Positions 1 to 9,873 are shown, counted from the first letter of the stretch. The stretch: DNA of 64,000 nucleotides from Brevibacterium sp. RIT 803 (GCF_016892625.1 NZ_JAFEMW010000002.1:1-64000); one strand, 5' to 3'. Numbers and translations: made by a program. The notes: generated by a model from the sequence alone, not told the origin.

Positions 1-645
1 TCCGCCCTGGACCTGGGAGTGGTGGACGATCGGTCTGCTCTGGACGCCCTGCCGATCGGCTGCGGTTTCCCCGGCGTCGTCCGCGACGACCATGTGGACT
101 TCGCAGCGAACCTCGATCAGACCTGGATCGGTTCGAACATCACCTCGATCCTCGCCGAGCATACCGGCCGTCGCTTCTACATCATGAACGACGCGGACGC
201 TGCGGGCCTTGCCGAGATGACCTTCGGTGCCGGACGGAAGCACCGCAAGAAGACCGTTCTGCTCACGACGTTGGGCACCGGCATCGGCACGGCACTGTTC
301 ACTCAGGGGCGTCTGGTCCCCTATACCGAGCTGGGGCATATCGAAATGAATGGTCGTGACGCGGAGACCCAGGCCGCAGAATCGGTCAAAGTGCGCGAGA
401 ACTTGGACTACGAGGAATGGGCAATTCGGCTGCAGCAGTACTATTCGCAGATCGAGCTGCTTGTGGCACCCGATGTGATCCTCATCGGCGGCGGGATCTC
501 GAAGTCACACGCACAATTTCTGCCGCTGATCCGCACTCGTGCCGAGATGAAGCCGGCAAAGCTGCTCAACAACGCCGGCGTCGTAGGAGCGGCCATGCTC
601 GCGGCCAACAACGGCAAGGCCAAGGTGAAGAAGAGCTCCGCTTAG
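1..645 (+). CDS. ppgK: polyphosphate glucokinase (ROK family), 5'-truncated by the window
   Basis: Phosphorylates glucose in the cytoplasm; this actinobacterial subgroup of ROK kinases uses polyphosphate and/or ATP. The reading frame is open from the first base, so roughly the first 40 residues, including the N-terminal phosphate-binding motif, lie outside the window. Visible are the sugar-binding region with NDADAAGLAE (about residue 63 of the visible part), the glycine-rich TLGTGIGTALF, the ELGH motif and the C-terminal IGGGISK. The strictly PpgK-like spacing and the ELGH motif favour this over a generic ROK regulator. It ends at TAG 643-645, close to the 3' end of the convergent RNase P RNA gene. 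Confidence 0.85.
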   Translation, partial: SALDLGVVDDRSALDALPIGCGFPGVVRDDHVDFAANLDQTWIGSNITSILAEHTGRRFYIMNDADAAGLAEMTFGAGRKHRKKTVLLTTLGTGIGTALFTQGRLVPYTELGHIEMNGRDAETQAAESVKVRENLDYEEWAIRLQQYYSQIELLVAPDVILIGGGISKSHAQFLPLIRTRAEMKPAKLLNNAGVVGAAMLAANNGKAKVKKSSA

Positions 646-669
646 GTCTGATGCGACCGCCAGGCGTGA

Positions 670-1047
670 GGTGAGGACAGGCCACCGATACGCCGGGTTC
701 TGTCATCGAGTCGGTTGCCCTTCTCGACGGACGGTCATCTATCTGGGACCGATGTTGCCACCGGCCTCGAGCAATCCACCCGACGACTCGGCGAGCAGCC
801 TCGAACGTCGCCTGTCTGATCTTGCTCCGGATGGGGTTTACCCAGCGGCGCCGGTCACCCGGCACCCTGGTGGTCTCTTACACCACCGTTTCACCCTTAC
901 CCAGTCGGAACTGGGCGGTCTGCTCTCTGTTGCACTGGCCCGCGGGTTACCCCGGGTGGGTGTTACCCACCATCCCTGCTCTGTGGAGCCCGGACGTTCC
1001 TCAGCCCTCGTGAAAGAGCCGCGACCGTCTGGTGACCTGTCCTCGAG
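670..1047 (-). ncRNA. rnpB: RNase P RNA (bacterial type A)
   Basis: Catalytic RNA of RNase P, which removes 5' leaders from tRNA precursors. Read on the minus strand, the conserved 5' element GAGGAACGTCCGGGCTCC lies near 995-1013 and the 3' element ACAGAACCCGGC near 692-704. Helix P1 can be formed by GAGGACAGGTCACC (1031-1044) with GGTGGCCTGTCCTC (673-686), which fixes the ends to within a few bases. Length about 375 nt is normal. The open frames across this region are shadows. It is divergent from yaaA. Confidence 0.95.
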
Positions 1048-1160
1048 TAAGGAAGTCTACCCTCATCGCCCGGGCTCTTCATCGCGGCTTCGAGCCAGCA
1101 GTGATGAATCTAACGTGGACAGCGATTCGAGGCCCAGGGGTTGGGACCTACCATGGTGAG

Positions 1161-1937
1161 GTGAAGATCCTATTGCCGCCCTCAGAAGGTAAGACTCCCG
1201 CGAACTCGGGTTCCCCGCTCGACCTCCAAGGGCTTTCGGCACCGGATCTCAACCCGCAGCGCAAGAAGGTCCTGAGTGCCCTGCAGAGGGTCTCCAAACG
1301 CAAAGACGCGCTGGATCAGCTGGGCGTGGGAGCTTCGCTCTCAGCCGACGTCGAACGCAATGTCAGTCTCGAGACCATCCCCTGCGCCCCCGCCCTGCAG
1401 ACGTACTCCGGAGTCCTCTACGAAGCGATGGGTGCCCCGGAGCTCGTTGCCGATGCCATGGCCGACGAGACACGTGCCCAGCGACTGCGCAACGTCCACG
1501 TGTTCTCGGCACTCTTCGGCCAGGTCAATGGTCTCGATCCGATCCCCGCCTATCGTCTGGCGATGAAGACGGACTTGGGAACCCTCGGAAAGCTGTCTTC
1601 GTGGTGGAAACCCGTCCTGGCCAAATCATTCACGATCGACCCCGCCGAGGTGATCCTCGACTGCCGCTCGAGCGACTACCGAGCCGCATGGCCGGGCCCT
1701 CATGAACAGGTCGTGACCCTGGGAGCAGTCAAGGTCAACGGCACCAAACGCAGCGTGGTCTCCCATTGGGCGAAGTACTATCGCGGCGAACTCGTCGGTC
1801 GACTGCTCGCAGACGACCGTGAGCTGCCGACAAGCTCGGCGGATCTGCTCTCACGGGCCGAAGAGTCCTATGAGGTGGAGTTCACCCCGCACGCCAAGAG
1901 CAGACCGGCGGCGCTGACGATCGTCCTGCGCGACTGA
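1161..1937 (+). CDS. yaaA: YaaA family peroxide-stress protein
   Basis: Family members (DUF328) bind DNA and lower free iron-driven damage under peroxide stress in E. coli; the role in actinobacteria is not established. The 258-residue product begins at GTG 1161 with KILLPPSEGKT, the family's characteristic N-terminus; an upstream extension to 1032 would run through the RNase P 5' region and is unlikely. The LFGQVNGLDPIPAYRL segment and the C-terminal half match the family over its usual length of about 250 residues. Divergent from rnpB. Confidence 0.88.
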   Translation: MKILLPPSEGKTPANSGSPLDLQGLSAPDLNPQRKKVLSALQRVSKRKDALDQLGVGASLSADVERNVSLETIPCAPALQTYSGVLYEAMGAPELVADAMADETRAQRLRNVHVFSALFGQVNGLDPIPAYRLAMKTDLGTLGKLSSWWKPVLAKSFTIDPAEVILDCRSSDYRAAWPGPHEQVVTLGAVKVNGTKRSVVSHWAKYYRGELVGRLLADDRELPTSSADLLSRAEESYEVEFTPHAKSRPAALTIVLRD

Positions 1938-1981
1938 GACCCTGTGGCTCCCAGAAGTCGGTCACAGTCGGTGGGCCCGCC

Positions 1982-2710
1982 TCAGCCTCTGCGCAGCAGA
2001 ACCGCCTCGCACTCTTCGCACTCATAGGTCTGATTCGGGTCCTCGAGCAGCATGCCCTTCCATGCCATGCCGCTGATCTCCTGGCCACAGGCCTGGCAAT
2101 TCGGCCCGTTCAGGATCGCAGCCCCGGGCCCGCCCGCAGCGACATTCTGGTCAAACTGTCGAACCAACGTCTCGGGCAGGTCGGCCTTCAGCCTCTGAGC
2201 CGAGGCACTGTTGGCCTCAAGCTTCGCCGCCAATTCCGCCTTGCGGTCCTTGACGGCCGTCTGCATGGTCCGGCCGGAGGCGATCACCTCGGCGAGGGAG
2301 GACTCCACGTCTGAGAGGGCGGCCTCAGCGGATTCGAGTTCCTCCATGGAGCCGAGCTCAGCCTCCTCGAGTTCAGCGACCCGTTCCTCATGGCCGGAGA
2401 TCTCGCCCTGCAGATTCACGAGGTCTCGGCTGGTCAGTCCGGTTCCGTCGTTGAGTTCGACCGTCTTCTTCCTGATCTGGCCATTCTGGGTCTCGATGGC
2501 CGCGGCATGGTCGGCAACCTCGGTACGGAACTTCTCCACCACCTCGGCGGCCTCGGTCTTCTTGGTCTCCAGCTCTTTGTGCTCAGACACGAGGTCCTTC
2601 AGCGCTGGCGCTTGGAGGGGATTGTCGTGCTCGTGCCGCAGCGCGCGTCCGTGGGAGGCGAGTTCGATGAGTGACTCGAGTTCTGTGCGTTGTTCGGCGG
2701 TGATCAGCAT
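1982..2710 (-). CDS. zinc-ribbon coiled-coil protein (C4-type, CT398-like)
   Basis: Cytoplasmic protein of 242 residues with a long helical, Glu/Lys-rich coiled coil (about residues 35-190) and a C-terminal zinc ribbon whose ligands are C205, C208, C231 and C234. This is the architecture of the widespread CT398/YbgI-partner family of unknown precise function, suggested in the literature to act in nucleic-acid or secretion contexts. It lies 45 bp downstream of the Nif3-like gene on the same strand, an arrangement conserved in actinobacteria, so the two are probably co-transcribed. Confidence 0.85.
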   Translation of the reverse strand: MLITAEQRTELESLIELASHGRALRHEHDNPLQAPALKDLVSEHKELETKKTEAAEVVEKFRTEVADHAAAIETQNGQIRKKTVELNDGTGLTSRDLVNLQGEISGHEERVAELEEAELGSMEELESAEAALSDVESSLAEVIASGRTMQTAVKDRKAELAAKLEANSASAQRLKADLPETLVRQFDQNVAAGGPGAAILNGPNCQACGQEISGMAWKGMLLEDPNQTYECEECEAVLLRRG

Positions 2711-2755
2711 TCTGGGTTCCTTGTCATCGAGGCGTCAGGGGTCGTGTGCAGGGAA

Positions 2756-3589
2756 TCAATAGCGTTCGACCCAGGGATCGGTGTTGACCGCCGAATGCTG
2801 AAGGGCGACGCTGAATCCGCGCTCGGCGAATTCGGTCTCCAGCTGTTCGGCGGCCGCGGTGAGCCAGACGGTCTCCGAAGCCCAATGGGAGACGTCGATG
2901 AGCTGTGGCCGGCCTCCCTGCCTATTGGCGGTGTCGCGGGCCTCGGTGGCGGGATGGTGGCGAAGGTCAGCGGTGATGTAGACATCTGCGCCGCTGGCCC
3001 TGACCTCGTCGAACAGGGAGTCCCCTGCTCCACCGCAGACCGCGACTCGGGTCACGGCTGCGGCCGGGTCGCCGGCGATGCGCACACCCGTCGTTGTCCG
3101 TGGCAGACGGTTCGAGAGAGTGCGGGCGATATCGCGGACAGGTGTCGGCGTGGGGAGGTCTCCGACGCGGCCGATGCCAGTGGTCGATCCCTCCGCATGA
3201 GGGACGAGCGGCACTGCGTCTTCGATACCGAGGAGGGAGATGAGCGCATCCGAGACTCCCCCACGTGCGGAGTCCGCATTCGTGTGGGCATTGAACAAGG
3301 CGATGTCATTGCTGATCAGAGTGTGAACGGCGCCGCCCTTCAGAGTTGCGGCGTTGACGGACTTCACAGGTTTGAGCAGGAGCGGATGATGGTTGAACAC
3401 GAGGTCCGAGCCCAGCACCACCGCTTCGGCGATGACTGCGTCCATGGGGTCGAGTGCGAGCAGGATCGAACGCACTTCGGCATCGGGATCTCCCACGGCC
3501 AGACCCACAGAATCCCAGCTTTCGGCCAGGGCCGCAGGCCACAGTGTTTCGAAGACGTCCACACATTCACTGACCTTCGGGTATCTCAT
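2756..3589 (-). CDS. Nif3-like dinuclear metal centre protein
   Basis: Member of the NIF3/YbgI/YqfO family, ring-shaped hexamers that bind two metal ions; one group is reported as GTP cyclohydrolase I type 2, but the cellular role here is not known. The 277-residue protein shows the metal-binding FNHHPLLLKPVKSV (H67, H68), NAHTNADSARGG and a C-terminal SHWASE. First gene of a probable two-gene unit with the zinc-ribbon protein. Confidence 0.88.
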   Translation of the reverse strand: MRYPKVSECVDVFETLWPAALAESWDSVGLAVGDPDAEVRSILLALDPMDAVIAEAVVLGSDLVFNHHPLLLKPVKSVNAATLKGGAVHTLISNDIALFNAHTNADSARGGVSDALISLLGIEDAVPLVPHAEGSTTGIGRVGDLPTPTPVRDIARTLSNRLPRTTTGVRIAGDPAAAVTRVAVCGGAGDSLFDEVRASGADVYITADLRHHPATEARDTANRQGGRPQLIDVSHWASETVWLTAAAEQLETEFAERGFSVALQHSAVNTDPWVERY

Positions 3590-3766
3590 GCCACCACAGT
3601 ATTACATCCGAGCAGCAGCGGTCGGGCGATGGTCACCATCGGTGCCTCGGCGGGAGCGACTTCGCAACACGGAATTGTCTGGAGCACCTGGAAATATTGT
3701 CGGGGACACCGCGAAAATATGTGAGACGCGGTTCACCAGGCGATCCTTCGGCTATAGATTTGGGCC

Positions 3767-5308
3767 ATGACTACGAATGCATCGACCACACTATCGCCCG
3801 ATCTTCACTTCTCCTCGACCGTCGCCGATATCGCGCGTCGCAGCGCGGGGCGCTTCGGCGACGACACCGCCGTCGAGTTCGGCGACCGCACCTGGACCTA
3901 TTCCAGCTTGGACACGGCGGTCACGGCCGTCGCGCGCGAACTCGAAGGCCTTGGAGCGCAGAAGGGAGATCGCGTCGCCGCCTACGGGAAGAACTCAGAT
4001 CTCTACCTCCTCCTGTACCTCGGATGTGCTCGCGCCGGTCTCATCCATGTGCCGGTGAACTACCAGCTCAAGAACGACGAGCTCAACTACATCCTGGACA
4101 ACTCCGGAGCGAAGTTCGCCTTCGCCGATGCCGATCTCCTCGACGCAGTCAGCGCAACGCCGATCGGTGCCGCCGTGCAGGTCAGAGACTTCGCCACGCT
4201 CCTTGAACCTGCCACCGCCACGGACACCGCTCCGGCCGCTCCTGGCGAATTCGACGTCGCGGATACCGACGTCGCACAGTTGCTCTACACCTCGGGCACC
4301 ACCTCGGCGCCCAAGGGAGCGATCATGACCCACCGTGCACTCGTGCACGAATACATGTCATCCCTGATGAGCCTCGATTTCGCACCCACGGACCGCGTCG
4401 TCCACGCTCTTCCGCTGTATCACTCGGCGCAGATGCACGTCTTCCTGATTCCTCTGCTGTCCATCGGTGCGCACAATATCGTCGTGCCCGCACCTGTTCC
4501 CGAGCAGCTGCTGGCGATCTTCGAAGAACGCGAGATCAACTCCTTCTTCGCAGCCCCCACGGTGTGGGTCGCCCTGGCCAACAGCCCGGACCTCGACGCC
4601 CGTAACCTGGAGAGCCTGCGCAAGGCCTACTACGGGGCCTCGATCATGCCCGGACCGGTACTTGCGAAGCTGCGGCAGCGTCTGCCCAAGCTCGGCTTCT
4701 ACAACTGCTTCGGCCAATCCGAGATGGGGCCCCTGTGCACCGTGCTGCGGCCCGAGGAACACGATGACCACGCTTCCTCGGCTGGCCGGCCTGTCTTCTT
4801 CGTCGAGACCCGCGTCGTCGACAGCAACGGAAACGATGTCGGCGTCGGGGAGCAGGGCGAGATCCTCTATCGCTCACCGCAGCTGTGCGAAGGCTACTGG
4901 GATCGGCCCGAAGCAACCGCTGAAGCCTTCGACAACGGCTGGTTTCATTCCGGTGACCTCGTCACAGTGGACGAATCCGGTTTCATCGAAGTCATCGACC
5001 GAGTCAAGGACGTCATCAACACCGGCGGCGTGCTTGTGGCCAGTCGACAGGTCGAGGACGCGATCTTCGAACTGCCCCAGGTCGCCGAGGTGGCTGTCGT
5101 CGGGGTCGCAGATGAGAAGTGGATCGAAGCCGTCACAGCTTTCGTCGTCGTCAAGGCCGACCAGCACGAGTTCACCGAGGCGGATGTGCTCACTCATGTC
5201 AAGGACCGTCTGGCCGGATTCAAGGTGCCGAAGCGAGTCGAATTCGTAGCCGAGCTGCCCAAGAACTCTGCAGGCAAGATCCTCAAACGACAGCTGCGCG
5301 AGGCCTGA
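3767..5308 (+). CDS. AMP-dependent acyl-CoA synthetase (long/medium-chain type)
   Basis: ANL-superfamily ligase of 513 residues that would activate a carboxylic acid as acyl-AMP and then acyl-CoA. The AMP-binding loop YTSGTTSAPKG starts near residue 174, the GWFHSGDL motif lies around 390, and the C-terminal catalytic lysine is in NSAGKILKR. The closest known pattern is FadD3/FcsA-type fatty or aromatic acyl-CoA ligase, but the substrate cannot be told from sequence. It stands alone and convergent with bioB, whose stop is 45 bp away. Confidence 0.85.
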   Translation: MTTNASTTLSPDLHFSSTVADIARRSAGRFGDDTAVEFGDRTWTYSSLDTAVTAVARELEGLGAQKGDRVAAYGKNSDLYLLLYLGCARAGLIHVPVNYQLKNDELNYILDNSGAKFAFADADLLDAVSATPIGAAVQVRDFATLLEPATATDTAPAAPGEFDVADTDVAQLLYTSGTTSAPKGAIMTHRALVHEYMSSLMSLDFAPTDRVVHALPLYHSAQMHVFLIPLLSIGAHNIVVPAPVPEQLLAIFEEREINSFFAAPTVWVALANSPDLDARNLESLRKAYYGASIMPGPVLAKLRQRLPKLGFYNCFGQSEMGPLCTVLRPEEHDDHASSAGRPVFFVETRVVDSNGNDVGVGEQGEILYRSPQLCEGYWDRPEATAEAFDNGWFHSGDLVTVDESGFIEVIDRVKDVINTGGVLVASRQVEDAIFELPQVAEVAVVGVADEKWIEAVTAFVVVKADQHEFTEADVLTHVKDRLAGFKVPKRVEFVAELPKNSAGKILKRQLREA

Positions 5309-5352
5309 GTCTCAGACCAGGATCCGGCCGCGAACTGGCGCCAGGGTGGCCC

Positions 5353-6408
5353 TCACGCGTTGGCGCCCTGCGTTGTGCCCGCACCCCGAGCCCTGATCGT
5401 GGGAGGCCGTAAGGCATCGGAACCATTCTCCTGGCCGATGATGGTGAAGCCGCTGTCTCGGATGAGCGCGATGTCGTCTTCGGCGGCTTGTCCCTCCGCT
5501 GTGAGATAGTCGCCGAGGAAGATTGAGTTCGCCACGTGCAGCGCCTGGGCCTGCAGCGACCTCAGGTGGATCTCCCGCCCACCGGCGAGGCGGATCTCCT
5601 TGTCGGGACACACGAATCGTGCTGTGACGACGATTCGCAGGCATTGGGTGGGAGTGAGATTCCATTGCCCCTCCATGGGTGTCCCGTCGAACGGGACCAG
5701 GAAGTTGATGGGGATCGAGTCGGAGTCGAGCTCGCGGAGTGCGAACAGGGCTTCGACGACCTGTTCGTCGCTTTCGCCCAGACCGACGATGAGCCCGCTG
5801 CACGGAGAGAGTCCCGCCGACTTCGCCTTGGCGACCGTGTTCGTCCTATCGGTGTAGGTGTGGGACTTCACAATGGTGTCGTGAAACGACTCAGCGGTGT
5901 TGATGTTGTGATTGTAGGCATCGACACCGGCATCCAAGAGGGATTCTGCCTGACCGTCCTTGAGGATTCCCAGGCAGGCGCAGACCTCAACGTCGTCATG
6001 AGCGTCTTTGAGTCGTGTGACGATGTCATTGACGCGTGCGACGTCTCGATTCCCTGGTCCTCGTCCACTGGCGACCAGGCAGACCCGAGAGGCGCCACCG
6101 CGGATCCCGATATCTGCCTGCTGCACCGCCTCATCGGTTTTCAGCCACGAGTACTTCAGGATCGGTGCCGCCGATCCAAGGGCCTGCGAGCAATAGCTGC
6201 AGCTTTCGGGACACAGGCCTGATTTGAGGTTGACCAGGTAGTTGAGCTTGATGGTCATACCGAAGTGCCTGCGTCTGAGTCTGGACCCGGCGGCAACGAG
6301 TTCGATCAGGTCGGCGTCGGACGTTGCCAGCATTGCCACCGCCTGTCCCTCGGTGATCACGCCACCATCGAGAATCGAGTCGGCAAGGCTGTCGAACCAG
6401 TTGGTCAT
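5353..6408 (-). CDS. bioB: biotin synthase
   Basis: Radical SAM enzyme that inserts sulfur into dethiobiotin. The 351-residue protein has the radical-SAM cluster motif C66-P-E-S-C70-S-Y-C73 and the YNHNINTAE segment typical of BioB, with the expected family length. ATG 6408 is preceded by an AGAGGAG ribosome site. It stands alone without bioA, bioD or bioF. A perfect 13-bp palindrome 54 bp upstream of the start resembles the BioQ operator (see 6462-6474). Confidence 0.95.
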   Translation of the reverse strand: MTNWFDSLADSILDGGVITEGQAVAMLATSDADLIELVAAGSRLRRRHFGMTIKLNYLVNLKSGLCPESCSYCSQALGSAAPILKYSWLKTDEAVQQADIGIRGGASRVCLVASGRGPGNRDVARVNDIVTRLKDAHDDVEVCACLGILKDGQAESLLDAGVDAYNHNINTAESFHDTIVKSHTYTDRTNTVAKAKSAGLSPCSGLIVGLGESDEQVVEALFALRELDSDSIPINFLVPFDGTPMEGQWNLTPTQCLRIVVTARFVCPDKEIRLAGGREIHLRSLQAQALHVANSIFLGDYLTAEGQAAEDDIALIRDSGFTIIGQENGSDALRPPTIRARGAGTTQGANA

Positions 6409-6461
6409 CGGTGGATTCTCCTCTTTGCGGCAGATGAGCGTTCGGTGCAGGCACAGGCTCC

Positions 6462-6474
6462 TGAACAGTGTTCA
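6462..6474. promoter_or_regulatory. BioQ-like operator upstream of bioB
   Basis: TGAACAGTGTTCA is a perfect 5+3+5 palindrome. BioQ, the TetR-type biotin regulator of actinobacteria, recognises a 13-bp site of the form TGAAC-N3-GTTxx in Corynebacterium. Position 54-66 bp before the bioB start fits promoter repression. No bioQ gene is in the window, so this is inference from motif and place. Confidence 0.6.
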
Positions 6475-6547
6475 ATAGCGTATCAAGGCTTGGCTGGGTC
6501 GGCTCATGCAGGGTGTGTAAAAACGAATAGACTGCTCACGGCAGAGA

Positions 6548-8011
6548 ATGCATGACGAACAGACGCCGCCGCCTTCGGGTGGGCGGATGAGGAGACGAGT
6601 GGTGGCATCCCCCAACGAGGCGACACCGGCATCCAGCCCCTTTGACGGCAAGTCGGGTTGGAAGCAGCACGGGGATGGAAAGACGATCCGTCCTGGTGAG
6701 ACCGTTTTGCCCGAGGAAAGGCTGAGCTGGCCGCGGACAGTGGGAATCGGAGCCCAGCACGTCGTCGCCATGTTCGGAGCGACATTCCTCGTGCCGCTGC
6801 TGACCGGCTTCCCTCCCTCGACGACCCTGTTCTTCACTGCAATCGGAACGCTCCTGTTCCTACTCATCACCAAAGGCATGATGCCCTCCTATCTGGGATC
6901 ATCCTTCGGATTGCTGGCGCCCATCGGTGCCGTCACAGGGTTCGCGGCCACCTCGGGCGAGGACCTCGACGCCCATGCCATGGCACTGGCACAGGGCGGC
7001 ATCATCTCCGTGGGTGTGACTCTCGCGCTGGTGGGCATCGTCGTTCACTTCGCCGGAGTGCGGTGGATAGAGGTCACCATGCCGCCGGTCGTCACCGGTT
7101 CCATCGTTGCGCTCATCGGGCTGAATCTGGCGCCCGCGGCCTGGGACTGGGTGAAGGAAGCTCCCCTGACCGCCCTGATCACGATAGCCACCATCCTGGT
7201 CACCGGTGTGCTGTTTCGCGGACTGCTCGGTCGGCTGTCCATCCTCATCGGCGTCCTCGTCGGCTACGGTGCGGCATGGGTGCAGGGACAGATCGACTTC
7301 TCGACTGTTGGTCAGGCTGATTGGGTGGGGCTGCCGGCATTCCACGCTCCCGCATTCGACTTGGGCTATCTGGGACTCTTCCTCCCTGTCGTCTTCGTCC
7401 TCATCGCCGAGAACATCGGACACGTGAAATCCGTGTCGGCCATGACCGGACGCGACCTCGATTCGATCACGGGCCGCACGCTGTTCGCCGATGGACTCTC
7501 CACGGTCCTCGCCGGGTCAGGCGGCGGGTCGGGCACGACGACCTATGCAGAGAACATCGGAGTCATGGCGGCGACTCGCATCTTCTCAACGGCCGCCTAC
7601 CTGTGTGCAGGCGTCATCGCCTTGATCCTGAGCCTCTTGCCGAAGTTCGGAGAGATCATCGCAACCATCCCGCCTGGAGTCCTCGGCGGAGCGGCGACCG
7701 TCCTCTACGGGATGATCGGAATGCTGGGTGTGCGTATCTGGGTGGAGAATAAGGTCGACTTCTCCAACCCCATCAACCTCAACACTGCAGCGGTGGCTCT
7801 GATCGTCGCGATCGCCAATTTCACCTGGACTCCCGGTGACCTTCAGTTCGAGGGCATTGCACTGGGTTCCGCCTCGGCGATCATCATCTATCAGGTGATG
7901 ATCGGCATCGCGAAGTGGCGCGGCACAGACCAGGACCTGGACCTCGATCACTCGGTTGGCAACGAGGCCGGTCCGGAGATAGCGGAGGGGGCACCGCCCG
8001 CGTCGCCCTGA
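6548..8011 (+). CDS. uracil/xanthine permease (NCS2 family)
   Basis: Membrane proton symporter for a nucleobase, most likely uracil. The 487-residue protein has a polar N-terminal extension of about 60 residues followed by some 14 hydrophobic segments. The diagnostic sequences are IGAQHVVAMFGAT in TM1, FVLIAENIGHVKS in TM8 and GGGSGTTTYAENIGVMAATR in TM10, the UraA/PyrP/RutG pattern. It is divergent from bioB and 68 bp upstream of the secreted L,D-transpeptidase-like gene. Confidence 0.88.
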   Translation: MHDEQTPPPSGGRMRRRVVASPNEATPASSPFDGKSGWKQHGDGKTIRPGETVLPEERLSWPRTVGIGAQHVVAMFGATFLVPLLTGFPPSTTLFFTAIGTLLFLLITKGMMPSYLGSSFGLLAPIGAVTGFAATSGEDLDAHAMALAQGGIISVGVTLALVGIVVHFAGVRWIEVTMPPVVTGSIVALIGLNLAPAAWDWVKEAPLTALITIATILVTGVLFRGLLGRLSILIGVLVGYGAAWVQGQIDFSTVGQADWVGLPAFHAPAFDLGYLGLFLPVVFVLIAENIGHVKSVSAMTGRDLDSITGRTLFADGLSTVLAGSGGGSGTTTYAENIGVMAATRIFSTAAYLCAGVIALILSLLPKFGEIIATIPPGVLGGAATVLYGMIGMLGVRIWVENKVDFSNPINLNTAAVALIVAIANFTWTPGDLQFEGIALGSASAIIIYQVMIGIAKWRGTDQDLDLDHSVGNEAGPEIAEGAPPASP

Positions 8012-8079
8012 AGTCCGTGGTCCGAGTCGGCATGTAGGCCCTCCCCCGATGATGAGAATCCGAAGAAGAGAAGACAATC

Positions 8080-8820
8080 ATGAAACCTGCATATTCACGC
8101 TCCCGCGGAACGCGCCGCCGGCTGACATCGAGTTTCGCCGTCGCCTTAGTCGCAGGTGGCTTGTTCGCAGGAACCTCAGCTCAGGCTGGACAGGGACTCG
8201 GCGCCGGGCTGATCGACGGCACTTCCGCGGACAAGCCAGATCACCTCGGCGATACATGTTCCATCAGTTCGACAGCGACAGCGCAGAAGGTACTTGCCGT
8301 CTCGGGCACCGGTGGCTCCACAGCTGAGGTGCACGCCTGCGAGAAACGGGACGGGCAGTACTATTCGGCGATGAACGTCGACGGATATGTCGGCTCCAAC
8401 GGCATCGCTGCAGCAGGAGAGAAACGCGAGGGTGACGGCAAGACCCCCTCCGGCGTGTACAACATGGGCTACGGGTTCGGAGTGAAAACAGAACCGACGC
8501 AGTTCCACGGGCCCGAATACGTCACGGTCACCAAGGACGATGTCTGGGTCGACGGAGACGCAGTGAAGAACTACAACACCATGCAGAAGAGATCCGAGGG
8601 CTACTCTGGGGAATCCATGTATCAGAGTCCGGCGTACGACTACGGCCAAGTGATTGACTTCAACTCTGCCGCAACCCCAGGTCAGGGTTCAGCGATCTTC
8701 CTCCACGTCAATACCGGCAGTCAGAGCACATCAGGCTGCGTATCGGTCAAGGAAACGGACCTGCTGAGAATATTTGAATGGGAAGGTGTCGGCCCAGTTG
8801 AGATCGCAATCAGCAGCTAG
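8080..8820 (+). CDS. secreted L,D-transpeptidase-like (YkuD-fold) protein
   Basis: Predicted exported protein of 246 residues. Residues 1-36 form a signal peptide with a basic start and cleavage after AQA. The C-terminal part carries FLHVNTGSQSTSGCVSV, the L,D-transpeptidase signature with H209 and C220, and GDGKTPSGVY, the conserved segment upstream. It lacks the LysM or Ig-like domains of canonical cross-linking enzymes, resembling the stand-alone YkuD-like group (ErfK/YbiS/YafK-related) found outside the membrane. Substrate is unknown. Confidence 0.8.
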   Translation: MKPAYSRSRGTRRRLTSSFAVALVAGGLFAGTSAQAGQGLGAGLIDGTSADKPDHLGDTCSISSTATAQKVLAVSGTGGSTAEVHACEKRDGQYYSAMNVDGYVGSNGIAAAGEKREGDGKTPSGVYNMGYGFGVKTEPTQFHGPEYVTVTKDDVWVDGDAVKNYNTMQKRSEGYSGESMYQSPAYDYGQVIDFNSAATPGQGSAIFLHVNTGSQSTSGCVSVKETDLLRIFEWEGVGPVEIAISS

Positions 8821-8870
8821 GCGCAATTGTGCGCCCGATCACCGCCGTTTTTCGCCTGTTGCCGGACCGG

Positions 8871-9416
8871 CTACCGCTTGATCAGTGAGAATTCGAATTC
8901 CAAGGTGATCTTGTCGCTGATGAGCAGGCCTCCAGAGTCCAGAGGCGTGTTCCATTTCACTCCCCAGTCCCTTCGGTCAATTCGGCGTTTGCCCTCGAAC
9001 CCGACCCTCAGTGCGCCGTTCTGATCGGTGTCAACACCCAGGAGTTCAATGGGAACCGAAACGCTCCGAGTAATGTCCCGAATGGTGAGATCTCCGTTGA
9101 CGATATAGCTGCCCTCTTCGACCTCATCGATTCCTGTAGAGACGAATGTGATCGTCGGGTACTTCTCGACGTCGAAGAAGTCAGCGCTGCGAAGGTGTGC
9201 ATCACGATCGGGGGTTCGAGTATCGACACTATCGGTCTGAATCGTGATGGTCACATCAGTCTTCGACAGATCGCCTGCATCAATGTGCGCAACTCCTTCA
9301 ACGACGTTGAAGGCACCACGCACCCGGCTGACCATAGAGTGACGGGCAGAGAAACCGAGACGGGCATGTTGGGGATCAAGGTCCCAAGTTCCGGTCAGCT
9401 GTTCATCTGATGACAT
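8871..9416 (-). CDS. YceI family lipocalin-like protein
   Basis: Small beta-barrel protein of 181 residues; family members bind isoprenoid-type lipids such as polyprenols. The start at ATG 9416 is set by AAGGAG seven bases upstream; the longer open frame from 9500 has no ribosome site. Motifs are GTWDLDPQHARLGFSARH, the repeated D-aspartate strand VDTRTPDRDAHLRSADFFDVEKYP, and GDLTIRDITRSV, which cover the whole domain. No signal peptide, as is common for actinobacterial members. Confidence 0.9.
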   Translation of the reverse strand: MSSDEQLTGTWDLDPQHARLGFSARHSMVSRVRGAFNVVEGVAHIDAGDLSKTDVTITIQTDSVDTRTPDRDAHLRSADFFDVEKYPTITFVSTGIDEVEEGSYIVNGDLTIRDITRSVSVPIELLGVDTDQNGALRVGFEGKRRIDRRDWGVKWNTPLDSGGLLISDKITLEFEFSLIKR

Positions 9417-9873
9417 TGTCGTGCTCCTTCGGCCAAGCTGAGATCGTGGGACCCGGGTGTCGAGAGCCCAAATCAGTACTGTGAAAGTACTGGTGTGCAT
9501 ATGCGTTCAGCGTAGCGGCTATTCGGCTGTACTGTCATGTCGAACATACGTGAAATTGAACAGACAAGCATCCTTGGGCCCAGGAGCCCTGCATTTTGGT
9601 GAATCCACTGGGATCACGGAGGAAGTCATTTGCACCCCGAATGGGAATGAAATGGGGAAGGGAATCTCCGGAACGCGGAAAGGATGCCCTATCTCGGCCT
9701 CCCCGAATGCGGACTCCCCTAGTATCCGCAGCCATATCGCACTCCAGCGCCATCGGCAGACGCGCTTCGGAGGCAGCCGGCAACGCCACGGACAAACCAT
9801 TCCCTGTCATCGAGACCGTCGACGGGATCTGGCGAGTTGTTAGTGCGACAGACCTGTGTCAGAAAAGGAAATG
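9417..9873. other. gene-poor stretch between YceI gene and tRNA-Val
   Basis: About 450 bp with no reading frame that shows a ribosome site, sensible composition or a recognisable protein. It presumably holds the YceI promoter (near 9430-9500) and the distal part of the tRNA-Val terminator. Nothing else is seen. Confidence 0.6.

Noticed and set aside
5..640. ROK protein as a transcriptional repressor
   Set aside because: No sign of a DNA-binding domain in the visible part and the NDADAAGLAE/ELGH pattern is that of polyphosphate glucokinases.
671..1159. Open frames in the RNase P RNA region
   Set aside because: The sequence is explained by the conserved RNA motifs and helix P1.
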